A stretch of DNA of 64,000 nucleotides from Kyrpidia tusciae DSM 2912 (GTDB lineage: Bacteria > Bacillota > Bacilli > Kyrpidiales > Kyrpidiaceae). The notes beneath the pieces are model-generated. The model saw nothing but the letters and a program-made list of their open reading frames with translations, had not been told where the DNA came from and did no database searches. This document shows, piece by piece, positions 29,826 through 38,484 of this stretch. The stretch covers positions 3,320,767 through 3,384,766 of the forward strand of contig NC_014098.1 in NCBI RefSeq assembly GCF_000092905.1, given 5' to 3'. Position 1 is the first letter of the stretch. Each line of letters starts with the position of its first letter. The translations under genes were made by a program, and so were the position numbers.

Positions 29826-30260
29826 TTACGGGACTTTCGGGATATATTTTTTCATTTCTTTGATGGTCGCGTCGTCCACCCGATCGCCTCCGTATTTTTT
29901 CGCCAACTCTTCAACGGTCACCGGACGTCCGGTCCGGGTGGCGTCCTGGAAGGCTTTCGCGAAGGCATTGAGGCGGTCTTCGGACACCGGGATGTGGAAC
30001 TGCTGGGCAAAACGCCGGGCCATTTCTTTGACGCGTTCGGGGTTCTGCCAGTCCTCAGGGCGGGCATTCTTCACGTCGTTGAGCATGTTGATGAGCCCGT
30101 CTTTGCCGACGCGCTGAATGTTCTCCTTGAGGATGTCGATCCCGCTTTTCGGGGCAGCCGCCTGTGTTGTCGGACCTGGACCTAGTGCCGGTGCCGGGCC
30201 ACGTCCCGTCGGCGATTTCCTTGGAGCTTTGGAAGGGGTGGATTTCTTTCCTTTGGCCAC
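29826..30260 (-). CDS. Unknown protein, basic tail plus helical domain
   Basis: I do not recognise this family. The 144-residue product begins with a Lys/Pro/Gly-rich, probably disordered tail (to about residue 40) and continues with a helical domain (GIDILKENIQRVGKDGLINM, then VKEMARRFAQQFHIPVSEDR, ending KKYIPKVP). GTG at 30260 follows AAAGGAGG, an ideal ribosome-binding site, and a clear terminator follows the stop, so it is a monocistronic gene. The shared design with the convergent gene may mean a related role; this is inference. Confidence 0.65.
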   Translation of the reverse strand: MAKGKKSTPSKAPRKSPTGRGPAPALGPGPTTQAAAPKSGIDILKENIQRVGKDGLINMLNDVKNARPEDWQNPERVKEMARRFAQQFHIPVSEDRLNAFAKAFQDATRTGRPVTVEELAKKYGGDRVDDATIKEMKKYIPKVP

Positions 30261-30463
30261 GATGGTTCCTCCTTTCCGGGGCCGCGGTTCATCTTCAGTT
30301 TATGGGAACGAGAAGCGATTGGACTCGCATAAACGCCCGAGTTTTTGGAGCACAAGATCACAAACCACAGCCCGTCCTTGGGAGTCCGTCGTGCCATCCT
30401 CGCAGGCGGCATCATACAACGGAAAAGACCACTGTGGGACGAGAAGTACTGGGGGCGAAGAGG

Positions 30464-31162
30464 ATGGACACGTCGATTCCGGAGGTCTTGTTGGGAATGG
30501 GGGACTCGATCACCGCAGGAGTGGGAGCCGGGCGTCCCGAGCGAAGCTACGTGGGTCAATTAACGCGCTGCCTGCACGACGCCACCGCAAAACCGTGGCG
30601 AGCCTGGATGCTGGCCCGCCCGGGAATGCGGACCGTCGACTTGATGCACCAGACCCGCCTGGAACCGCTCCCCCAAGCAAGCATCGTGGTGATGACGATC
30701 GGAGGGAACGACCTTTTGTGGAGGGCGGGGACGGTCATCGTCCGCCCGGACCGCCTGCCTGTACTCCTGGAGCAATCCCGCCGGAATCTGGCCGCGGCAC
30801 TGGCGAGGGTGAAAACCCAGACGAGCGGTTGGGTGTTCCTGGGTTCGGTGTATAACCCGTATCCGGAAAGTCACCTCGCCTGCTGGGCGGTGGCCGAATT
30901 CAATCAGCGCGTGATTCTTCCCCAAGCAAGCGGGCGCACCGTGATCGTGCCTCTGCACCTGTTGTTTGAAGGGCGGCAGCCCGAGTGGATTGAGGGTTAT
31001 CGCCGGGGCCGGCTCGGAGATGGGCAACGCATCCCCTGGCGTCGCCCGGTGCACCCAAACCCTGCGGGCCACCGGGCGATCGCCGGGGCGTTCCTCGAGG
31101 CGATGGCTACGTCCGGGGCCATCCAACCGGCGCGGGATCCGGGTCGGCTGCATCCGGCATGA
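30464..31162 (+). CDS. SGNH/GDSL-family hydrolase
   Basis: The 232-residue product has the four SGNH blocks: the nucleophile serine in LLGMGDSITAG near residue 14, the oxyanion glycine region, IGGNDLLW with the block III asparagine, and HPNPAGHRAIAG with the catalytic histidine. Members are esterases or lipases on small acyl groups. No signal peptide is seen from the ATG at 30464, so a cytoplasmic location is likely. The ribosome-binding site (GGGGGCGAAGAGG) is only fair. It ends inside the 3' end of the convergent ABC ATPase gene (56-base overlap). Confidence 0.8.
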   Translation: MDTSIPEVLLGMGDSITAGVGAGRPERSYVGQLTRCLHDATAKPWRAWMLARPGMRTVDLMHQTRLEPLPQASIVVMTIGGNDLLWRAGTVIVRPDRLPVLLEQSRRNLAAALARVKTQTSGWVFLGSVYNPYPESHLACWAVAEFNQRVILPQASGRTVIVPLHLLFEGRQPEWIEGYRRGRLGDGQRIPWRRPVHPNPAGHRAIAGAFLEAMATSGAIQPARDPGRLHPA

Positions 31163-32468
31163 TCCAGGCGTCGTGGATGCGGAGGGAGACGGCCTGCCCG
31201 GGGTGGAAGCGGGGTCCTCCCAGATCTGTGACGGTAAATGTGCGATTTTTCCGGGCAATGGTGTAGGTGGAGGTCTGCCCGAGGTAGCGAATCGACGTGA
31301 CGAACGCCGGAGATTCTTCAGCTGGGAATGCCTCTGGGTTGAGGTCGCCGGTGTCGCCTGGCCTGGAATCGGACGAGGCGGCAACCAAGGAGGCCCACTC
31401 GGGCCGAACAAGCAGGGTTACCGGGCGGTTGGTCACAACCCCCCGGGCTCCCCGGGCCGGAAGCAGGGCCCCATCCATGGTGCGCACTAAAAATAAGCCC
31501 GGGGCCGCCTCGGATTCCACACGCCCTTTGATATAATTCGACTCTCCAACGAAATCTGCCACAAACGTCGTTTGCGGTGAATGGTAGATATCCGCAGGGG
31601 ATCCATCCTGCAGCAACTGGCCTCGCTGGAAGACGAGGATCCGATTCCCAAGGCGTATGGCCTCCTCCCGGTTGTGGGTGACGTACACCACGGCGGGCGC
31701 CCAGCTCCCTTTCATGGCCTCCAGCTCCTCTAACATGGTTTGGCGGAGAACCGCATCGAGGTTGCTGAGGGGTTCGTCCATGAGCACAAGGGGAGGCTCG
31801 GCGATCAGGGCCCGGGCCAATGCCACGCGCTGTGCCTGGCCGCCCGACAGTTGTGCGGGCAGTCGATGGCCGAGGCCGTGGAGCTGGAAACGCTCGATGG
31901 CTTCATCCACCCGTTTCTCCCGTTCATTTTTTCCAATGGGTCTCTGTTCCAGCGGAAAACTCAAGTTTTTGCGGACTGTTTTGTGCGGCCACAAAGCATA
32001 CGACTGAAAGACCATGCCGATCTTCCGTTTCTCGGGCGGCAGTGACTCCTCCCCGGCCCGGCTCACCCGTCGGCCAGCGATCACCACTTCCCCCCGGTCG
32101 GGCGCTTCAAATCCGGCGATGAGGCGCAAGAGGGTGCTTTTCCCACATCCGGACGGACCGAGGATCACCACGAACTCCCCGGGACGCACGCAGAGAGAAA
32201 CTTCATTCACCGCGGGTTCCCGGGACCCTGGGTAGGTCAAGCTGACCTCTCGAAGCTCCAGCGCTACCCTCTCGTTCGCATCAAGGGAATTTTGGCGTAT
32301 ACAGCTCCCGGGGTCAACGTCTCCGCGGGCGTACACCGTCCTTGAGCCCAGCGTCTGATCCGCTCCCGGGTTCCCCCTTTCATCCCCGGACTGATCCGTC
32401 TGCATTGAAGGGCGATTCCGATCCACCCACAGCCTTTTGCGCAGCCCTTCGATGCGGATCAATGCCAT
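31107..32468 (-). CDS. ABC importer ATPase (FbpC/PotA type)
   Basis: The 453-residue product powers the importer formed with the next two genes. The ABC domain begins only at about residue 68 (VALELREVSLTYPG), with Walker A GPSGCGKST at 104-112, signature LSGGQAQRVALARAL, Walker B LVLMDEPLSNLD and the H-loop VTHNREEA; a TOBE-type domain follows. The start ATG at 32468 has AAGGGGGGTGAGCG before it. It gives a first segment (MALIRIEGLRKRL) that itself looks like the opening of an ABC ATPase, followed by about 55 unrelated residues. The start lies 88 bases inside the permease gene. Confidence 0.85.
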   Translation of the reverse strand: MALIRIEGLRKRLWVDRNRPSMQTDQSGDERGNPGADQTLGSRTVYARGDVDPGSCIRQNSLDANERVALELREVSLTYPGSREPAVNEVSLCVRPGEFVVILGPSGCGKSTLLRLIAGFEAPDRGEVVIAGRRVSRAGEESLPPEKRKIGMVFQSYALWPHKTVRKNLSFPLEQRPIGKNEREKRVDEAIERFQLHGLGHRLPAQLSGGQAQRVALARALIAEPPLVLMDEPLSNLDAVLRQTMLEELEAMKGSWAPAVVYVTHNREEAIRLGNRILVFQRGQLLQDGSPADIYHSPQTTFVADFVGESNYIKGRVESEAAPGLFLVRTMDGALLPARGARGVVTNRPVTLLVRPEWASLVAASSDSRPGDTGDLNPEAFPAEESPAFVTSIRYLGQTSTYTIARKNRTFTVTDLGGPRFHPGQAVSLRIHDAWIMPDAADPDPAPVGWPRT

Positions 32469-34173
32469 CGCTCACCCCCCTTTCTCCGTAGATCGCCCCG
32501 GACGCCGGATTCGTCATCATCAGGGCCGCAGCCCCGGTGCTGAGCACCGTCAGAATCGTCCCGAGGGCCGCACTCTCCAAGGTGTATCCACCCGATTCGA
32601 GATTAAACAGTGCCATGCCGATGGTCATCCCATCCGCCCCGGCGAGAAGAGAGGACACCGTGAGTTCCGTGAAGGCGAACATGGCGATCAGTAGAACCCC
32701 TCCCATCACATCCCGCCGGAGAAGGGGAAACATGATGTGGCGAAGGGTCTTGCCTTCAGAAGCACCGCTGATTCGGGCCGCTTCTTCAAGCTCCGGAGTC
32801 ACGCGGACCCAAGCCGCCACCCAGACCCGAACGCCAAGGGTGAAAAACCGAGCGATATAAGCGGCAAGAAGAAGAATCCAGCCGCTGACTGCAAGATCCA
32901 CTCCAGGCCACGGTCGCCAGTACGTCAACAGCACGGCCAAAGCGATTACCATGCCCGGAAGCGCATAAGGAATCACCCCCAGGATGTCCAGGCCCCGGGC
33001 TGCCGGCGCACTCCCCCTGGCCAGGGCCTTCCCGATCGGCCGGGCCAGAAACAGGACCAGAAGAGCCGTGGGGATGCTGAGGCTCAGACTGTTCCAAAAC
33101 CCCGTAAGAACGGCAGGGATTGCGTACCACACCGCCAAGTAGTGCTCAGTAGTAATATTTTTCCATGTGAGAGGAACCCCATAGGCCGGCGTCACCGACG
33201 TGAGCAGCAGTGCGACCAAGGGCCCCACCGCGGTTAACACCAACCACAACCCAAGTCCGAAAACAGCAGGAATTTTACCCCGACCGAGAGGAAGGGGCGG
33301 CTTGGGGCTGGAGGGACCCGTCAGCCGATAACGGGCACTCCGCCAACCAAGCCCCTGTAGGAGAACCAGCAGGACAGCCAACATTGCCATCAGAGTTGCC
33401 AAAGCAGCCGCCTGACGAAAAGCCCCGGGTCCCAGTCCAATGGCCAGTTGGTAAAGAAACGTGGCCAGCACAACCACATTCTGAGGAATGCCGAGAAAAG
33501 CCGGAATTCCGAAATTGTCCATGGCACCGGCGGCGCTGATCAACGCGGAAGAAGCCACCGCGGGCATGAGCAAGGGAAGCTCCGCCGTTAGAAAAGCTTT
33601 CCAAGGACCGGCACCGGAGATTCGCGCCGCGCGCCCATAATCTCCTGGCACTGCGTGAAGAGCGGCCGCGACAAGCAGGTACACCACGGGGACATGGCTG
33701 GCTCCCATGACCACGCAGATCCCCCCTAAACCCCCGCCCAGCCAGGAAAGGGCAAAGGAATAGAAGGGGAGCGCGTTTAACAAACCCTCGGCTCCGGCCC
33801 ATTGCAACCAGGCAATGGAAAGGACGTAGGACGGGATAAACATGGGCATCAAGAACAGGAGGCGCAGCCCCCGTTTACCGGAGAGGTCGGTCCGTTCCGT
33901 CAAAATCGCCCCCGCCGTCCCGACGACTACGGCCAGAAGGGTGGACGCCCCCATCACGATCCCTGTGTTGCGCCAGGCCTGTCCCCACAAGGGATGACCG
34001 ATCACGGCCTGGTAGGCCGCCACGGAGAATCCCCCTCCGGGCCCTTGGAAAGAAGTCCACACCAGTCGGACCATCGGATATAAAGTGACCAGGATGAGGA
34101 GAACGCCGGGCAGCCACAATCCTCTGCTTACCCCGGCTCTTTTGGATCGGCGTTCAGTTCCCAAAAAGGGCAC
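32380..34173 (-). CDS. ABC importer permease, two fused domains (FbpB/ThiP type)
   Basis: The 597-residue product has about 12 membrane helices in two halves, each with the permease-ATPase contact loop (GDYGRAARISGAGPWKAFLTAELPLL-like in the first half, LEEAARISGASEGKTLRHIM in the second). Such double permeases serve iron(III), thiamine, phosphonate or sulfate importers. The start GTG at 34173 lies 20 bases inside the binding-protein gene; its ribosome-binding site is weak, which fits translational coupling. The last 35 residues are hydrophilic and lie in the overlap with the ATPase gene. Confidence 0.88.
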   Translation of the reverse strand: MPFLGTERRSKRAGVSRGLWLPGVLLILVTLYPMVRLVWTSFQGPGGGFSVAAYQAVIGHPLWGQAWRNTGIVMGASTLLAVVVGTAGAILTERTDLSGKRGLRLLFLMPMFIPSYVLSIAWLQWAGAEGLLNALPFYSFALSWLGGGLGGICVVMGASHVPVVYLLVAAALHAVPGDYGRAARISGAGPWKAFLTAELPLLMPAVASSALISAAGAMDNFGIPAFLGIPQNVVVLATFLYQLAIGLGPGAFRQAAALATLMAMLAVLLVLLQGLGWRSARYRLTGPSSPKPPLPLGRGKIPAVFGLGLWLVLTAVGPLVALLLTSVTPAYGVPLTWKNITTEHYLAVWYAIPAVLTGFWNSLSLSIPTALLVLFLARPIGKALARGSAPAARGLDILGVIPYALPGMVIALAVLLTYWRPWPGVDLAVSGWILLLAAYIARFFTLGVRVWVAAWVRVTPELEEAARISGASEGKTLRHIMFPLLRRDVMGGVLLIAMFAFTELTVSSLLAGADGMTIGMALFNLESGGYTLESAALGTILTVLSTGAAALMMTNPASGAIYGERGVSDGIDPHRRAAQKAVGGSESPFNADGSVRG

Positions 34174-35203
34174 TCCACTCTTTTTTGTCTTGATCCCGCT
34201 CAGCCGCCAACTGCTCCGTCGGTGCGGAGAGAACTTTCAAGTCTGACGGCGATGGGCGCCCGGCAGGAGGCTGGATCTCGGGGCGGATCGGCATGTACCC
34301 GAGACTCGTTTCCAGTTTCTGGCCCTCATCGGAGAGAATGAAGTCCACGAAAGCTTTGGCCGCAGCAGGGTTGCGGCTTTGCTTCGCAATGGCCACGGGC
34401 TCAGTGATCACCGGAACCCCGGATTTGGGATACACAAAAGCCACGGGAGAACCCTGATCCTTAGCCCGAAAAGCCATAAAATCCACGATGATTCCCAAGG
34501 GCCGCTCCCCGGTGGCCACCCGTTTCACCACGTCCCCGTTCCCTTTAACCGTCATCACATCGTTGTTTTTCAGGTGTTGAAAATACGACCAGCCAAGGTC
34601 CGATTGATTCCGAAATACGCCGACGGTGTACGCGGCGGCCCCCGAGTAGAGAGCACTGGGGGTCACCACTTTGCCGCGATTGGCGGGATCAATGAGCGTT
34701 TTCCAGTCCACCCCGGAAGGGTCCGGAAACTGCTTGGTGTTTACGATGATCCCGACGGGAATCATTTTCGTCGGGGTGTACATGTGATCAGGATCGACCA
34801 GTACTTGAGGAATCTGGTTAGAACCCGGGGGTTGATAGGGCATCAGGAGATCTTTCTTTTTTAGCGCTTCAAAGGTCGGGGCATCGGCCAACAGCATGAC
34901 GTCCGCCCCCAGCGATCCCGCCTGGGCCTCGGTGTTGAGGCGAGCGATCACCTCTTCGGTACCAGAGCGAAAGACATCCACCTGAACCCCGGGATATTTG
35001 GCCTTAAAGGCTTGAACCAATTTGTTGGCATCGGTGTCGGGTTGCGACGTGTAGAAGTGCAAGGCCCCGGAAATGGAGCCGGCCAGAGCTGCACCCTCCG
35101 ACGGGGCCGTAGCCCCTTGAGATCCACATCCCGCCAACCACACCGAAACCGACAAAAGGGCGAGGGCACTCCATTGAAAAGCCCTGGTCTTCAACGCTGG
35201 CAC
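34154..35203 (-). CDS. Extracellular solute-binding lipoprotein (iron / aminoethylphosphonate type)
   Basis: The 349-residue product is the binding protein of the importer. GTG at 35203 follows AGGAGGTGG, and gives a lipoprotein signal with lipobox LAGC and lipidated C26. The mature part is a type II periplasmic-binding fold (ALHFYTSQPDTDANKLVQAF, ADVMLLADAPTFEALKKKDLL). The paired tyrosines that bind ferric iron in classical FbpA are not evident (GWSYFQHL stands in that region), so iron is not certain; 2-aminoethylphosphonate or another anion is possible. It is first in the three-gene operon. Confidence 0.85.
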   Translation of the reverse strand: MPALKTRAFQWSALALLSVSVWLAGCGSQGATAPSEGAALAGSISGALHFYTSQPDTDANKLVQAFKAKYPGVQVDVFRSGTEEVIARLNTEAQAGSLGADVMLLADAPTFEALKKKDLLMPYQPPGSNQIPQVLVDPDHMYTPTKMIPVGIIVNTKQFPDPSGVDWKTLIDPANRGKVVTPSALYSGAAAYTVGVFRNQSDLGWSYFQHLKNNDVMTVKGNGDVVKRVATGERPLGIIVDFMAFRAKDQGSPVAFVYPKSGVPVITEPVAIAKQSRNPAAAKAFVDFILSDEGQKLETSLGYMPIRPEIQPPAGRPSPSDLKVLSAPTEQLAAERDQDKKEWSALFGN

Positions 35204-35364
35204 GATGTCCACCTCCTGGGATAGGTTGTAATCAGCCCACCTCCTTCCCATGGTAGGAAATGAACATGAACCCCCCGTTGAAGTCCAGTAAAAATTGAGT
35301 AGAGAAATTCAAAAGAACTCATGAATCAAGATCGATCTCGGAGCGCTTGGAGGCATTGACCTGA

Positions 35365-35853
35365 TCATCGGTGATAAGTGCCACCCCGCAGGATTTGGAA
35401 GGCCCTGTAGAGCTGCTCCAGGACGATCACCCGGGCCATTTGGTGGGGAAAGGTGAGGGGAGATAAAGACCAAAGGGCATCTGCCCGCCGGGTGACCCGA
35501 TAATGGAGGCCTAGAGTCCCCCCGACGACAAAGACATATCGAGCAGCCCCGCGGCTCATCCAGCCCTGCCATTGTTCCGCAAATTGTTCGGACGTCCAAC
35601 GTCGACCATCCAAGGTCAACGCGGTTACCCAATCCCGATCCTTGATTCGCCCGAGAAGCGCCTCCCCCTCCGCGGCCAACACCCCATCGCGTTCGCCTGG
35701 ATTGGGGGTTTTGGGCACGGGCTGGTCGGGCACTTCGTCGAGGTAGACATCCGCATAAAAGGACAGGCGCTTCAGGTAAGCCTGAGCGGCTTCCGCCCAA
35801 TATCGCTCTTTGAGCTTACCAACGGCGAGGATGTGGACCTGGATCGATGACAC
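35365..35853 (-). CDS. rlmH: 23S rRNA (pseudouridine1915-N3)-methyltransferase
   Basis: RlmH methylates the pseudouridine at 1915 of 23S rRNA on the assembled ribosome, using S-adenosylmethionine. The product (162 residues; families run near 159) has the SPOUT knot signatures: VHILAVGKLKERYW at the start, FVVGGTLGLHYRV for cofactor binding and the end EQLYRAFQILRGGTYHR. The start is taken as GTG 35853, within the end of the upstream gene; the ribosome-binding site is poor, fitting coupled translation. It is downstream of htrC, as in Bacillus. Confidence 0.92.
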   Translation of the reverse strand: MSSIQVHILAVGKLKERYWAEAAQAYLKRLSFYADVYLDEVPDQPVPKTPNPGERDGVLAAEGEALLGRIKDRDWVTALTLDGRRWTSEQFAEQWQGWMSRGAARYVFVVGGTLGLHYRVTRRADALWSLSPLTFPHQMARVIVLEQLYRAFQILRGGTYHR

Positions 35854-36082
35854 CCCCTGGCGCGAGCAGATAATCGGCCGGATCCCCACACCGCACGCAG
35901 AATGGCTTGGGGTTCGGAGTCAAGGAAATCGGTTCGAGGTTCGGGACATAACCAGTTTTCTCCAGGTATTCGTCGAGGACGTATTCCACGCATTCCCCAC
36001 AAGCTGCCCAAAGGTCGGAGCCCGGGTCCTGCGTCGGGCCCGGAGAAACCCGGAGTCCGTCAGAATGGGACCGTCGGTTCAT
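35816..36082 (-). CDS. CxxC-type small zinc-ribbon-like protein
   Basis: The 88-residue product resembles the CxxH/CxxC protein family found between htrC and rlmH in many Bacilli. It has two cysteine pairs, CGEC and CVRC, about 37 residues apart, likely to bind one zinc. Here the usual CxxH pair is CxxC. ATG at 36082 follows AGGTGATGG. The stop overlaps the start of rlmH by 38 bases, so they are coupled. The function of the family is unknown; the constant neighbour RlmH is the only hint. Confidence 0.75.
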   Translation of the reverse strand: MNRRSHSDGLRVSPGPTQDPGSDLWAACGECVEYVLDEYLEKTGYVPNLEPISLTPNPKPFCVRCGDPADYLLAPGGVIDPGPHPRRW

Positions 36083-36216
36083 CGCTCCATCACCTGCCAA
36101 GATTGCCGATTTGATTTCGCGGTACATGAAACCCGGGAAAGAAGACGGGTTGAAAACGGTGAAGGCCGGCACAAGCCGGCCTCTGCACCTTGAGGCATAC
36201 GATCACACTCCGCCTT

Positions 36217-37404
36217 CTATGGAGCAGCGGACAATTTCACATTCACCGTAAGCTTTTGCTGTCCGCGATAAAAGGTCACCGATACGGTATCTCCCGGCTT
36301 TTTCACAAACAGTGCCTTGCGCAAATCAGAGACGTTGTGCACGGCGGTGTTGTCGACCTGCACGATCACATCTCCCTCTTGCAGGCCTGCCGCAGCTGCT
36401 CCAGCGGTTGGCTGGTCGACGACCACTCCATAATCCACCGGCACCTGAGGCCGACTCTCAAGGGGCAACTCTTGCAGGGATACGGCAGTAATACCGAGGA
36501 TCGGGCGGATCACCTTGCCATTGGTGATCAGTTGCTGAATGATGGGTTTCGCCTCGTTAATCGGAATCGCGAACCCCAATCCTTCCACCGGCCCCTGGGC
36601 GGTTTGGGTAATCTTCGAACTGTTGATGCCGATCACCTGACCTTCGATGTTGCACAGCGCTCCACCGCTGTTGCCCGGATTGATGGCCGCATCCGTTTGA
36701 ATGACATCTTGCTCCCACACTACCTGGCCTTGACTATCGGTAATGGGCAAGGTTCGACCCGTGGCGCTGATCACCCCCACGGTCACTGTTTGACGAAACT
36801 CCAAACCCAGGGGATTGCCAATGGCAATCGCTGGTTCACCGGGCTGAAGCGTATCGGAATTCCCAAAGGCAGCCACCATATCCGCCTTGACTTGGTCAGC
36901 GGGGATGCGGAGAACGGCCAGATCGGTCAGCGGATCTGTGCCCACAATGGAGGCTTTCACTCGCTGTCCGTTCGCCAGGACCACCTCCACGGCGCTGGCC
37001 CCTTCGACCACATGATTATTCGTGACCACGTAGCCCCGGGGGTCAAAAATCACCCCTGACCCCACTCCCTGGTCCTTTTGGACCACTTGACCACGCCAGA
37101 AGTCGGGCACCTTGGCCACGTTGACAACTCCGACAATGGCCGGCTTTACTTTATTCACCGCTTGGACGATCCCCGTGTCGACAGTATAACTCACGGTCTG
37201 TTGTACACCGGAAGGCGGCGAGAGATTCGTCCCGGGCGCTTGGGCGACTGGCAAACTCAATAGATGACTCCGTATCATCGCTGGAAGAAAAAGCATGGTC
37301 GCAATCGACCCGATCATCGCCGACACCACGATCACGGCTAGCCACGACAGCGGACCACGACGTCTGGGCCTCATGCCTTCCGCATCCGTATCGTAGAAAC
37401 CCAT
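36217..37404 (-). CDS. htrC: HtrA-like membrane serine protease
   Basis: The 395-residue protein is a DegP/HtrA protease that degrades misfolded envelope proteins. It has a cytoplasmic N-terminus (MGFYDTDAEG), one membrane anchor (residues about 20-42), a trypsin-like domain with the triad H131 (VVTNNHVVEG), D161 (DPLTDLAVL) and S246 (NPGNSGGAL), and a C-terminal PDZ domain (VVDQPTAGAAAAGLQEGDVI). The order walJ-htrC-rlmH matches Bacillus yycJ-yyxA-rlmH, but here an IS607-type element ends about 14 bases before the start codon, so its normal upstream context is lost. Confidence 0.93.
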   Translation of the reverse strand: MGFYDTDAEGMRPRRRGPLSWLAVIVVSAMIGSIATMLFLPAMIRSHLLSLPVAQAPGTNLSPPSGVQQTVSYTVDTGIVQAVNKVKPAIVGVVNVAKVPDFWRGQVVQKDQGVGSGVIFDPRGYVVTNNHVVEGASAVEVVLANGQRVKASIVGTDPLTDLAVLRIPADQVKADMVAAFGNSDTLQPGEPAIAIGNPLGLEFRQTVTVGVISATGRTLPITDSQGQVVWEQDVIQTDAAINPGNSGGALCNIEGQVIGINSSKITQTAQGPVEGLGFAIPINEAKPIIQQLITNGKVIRPILGITAVSLQELPLESRPQVPVDYGVVVDQPTAGAAAAGLQEGDVIVQVDNTAVHNVSDLRKALFVKKPGDTVSVTFYRGQQKLTVNVKLSAAP

Positions 37405-37417
37405 CGTCAAACCTGGT

Positions 37418-38484
37418 TCAAAAAATCTGCTTGAATCTGAGATTCCAGCAGACCGGCCTCCAGACCAGGCGTTCGCCTCCTTCCGGATGTTGGATTTGTC
37501 CCTTCGGACACGCGACAGGAGACCTCGGCCCGGGAGTCCCACCCGAACAGGAGAACGGCAGAGTCCGGACGTCCGTTGCACGGCCTTGCGGGAACCCACG
37601 TTCCGCAACAAACGGCACCGGACCCTGGGAACCTTCCGGTCCCGCCTCCTGCGTCCTGTCAGGACGCCTACCGGTTTTCCCGATCCCGGCGAAACGGGTC
37701 ACCGAAGCGCCAACGCCAATCTCTTGAAATCGCTCTTGTTGCCACGTGGCCAACCCATTGTGCACAACCACGTTCTTCTCCAGCCGTCCCAAGAGGGCTT
37801 TGACACTCCGGGTCATCCCTTGTCCTTCCTTCGGCAAGAACCGACCCTTCTGCGCCTTCAGCTTGTGAATCCTCTCCCGCAATTCCCGGGTGATTTTCTC
37901 CCGGCACCCCAGCGCCCGGCGGCCAATGGTGAGTGCCGCAGAACAATGGATCACCACCCCGTAGCGCCTCTCATACTTCCAGTGCCCGATGGTGGAGGTG
38001 TGCCGGGGATTGACGGCCTTGACCCCGACCCGCTCTTTCCACGCCCGCCGCAGCAGGGCTTCCGACACCTTTGCATACGGAAACTGGCTCGCCATCCGGT
38101 TGAACCGCCGGTCCGTGTCCAGCCGGTCTTTCCCAAACGCCAAATCTTCCATCACCAGCGGTTTCCCCAGGAGTTGGGCCATATCCACCACGACCTTCGC
38201 CAGCACCCCGATCAGAGAAGCTCCTTTTGCGAGTCCCACACCGCCTGGGCCTTCAGCCGGGCGTCGTCCACATACCGGGAGTTAAGGCCAAAAAGCACCT
38301 GCCCCCGTTTCTTGATCTCCTCCCGGGACAGGCCTTCCTGCAACCTGCCAAACGCCCACCGCATGCAGGACCCAAACAGCCGCATCTCCGTCTCCAAGGC
38401 GGTTTCCTCTCCCCGGGCCCACGCCTCAGACCGGGGGAGTCCCCCTGTCTCCGGGAACCACTCCCCGCAGATCGTGAGACTCAT
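37418..38484 (-). pseudogene. tnpB: TnpB-related protein gene, frameshifted with internal deletion
   Basis: Two fragments in different frames make up this gene. The upstream fragment (38212-38484, 90 codons from MSLTICGEWFPE, or 98 from 38508) holds the N-terminal helical region. The downstream fragment (37418-38239) resumes at VLAKVVVDMAQLLGKPLVMEDL, the segment with the second RuvC acidic residue, and continues through RFNRMASQFPY and NPRHTSTIGHWKY. The middle, normally over 100 residues with the first catalytic aspartate, is absent. TnpB proteins are RNA-guided nucleases; this copy should be inactive. It overlaps the end of tnpA by 59 bases, as is normal in these elements. Confidence 0.75.
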
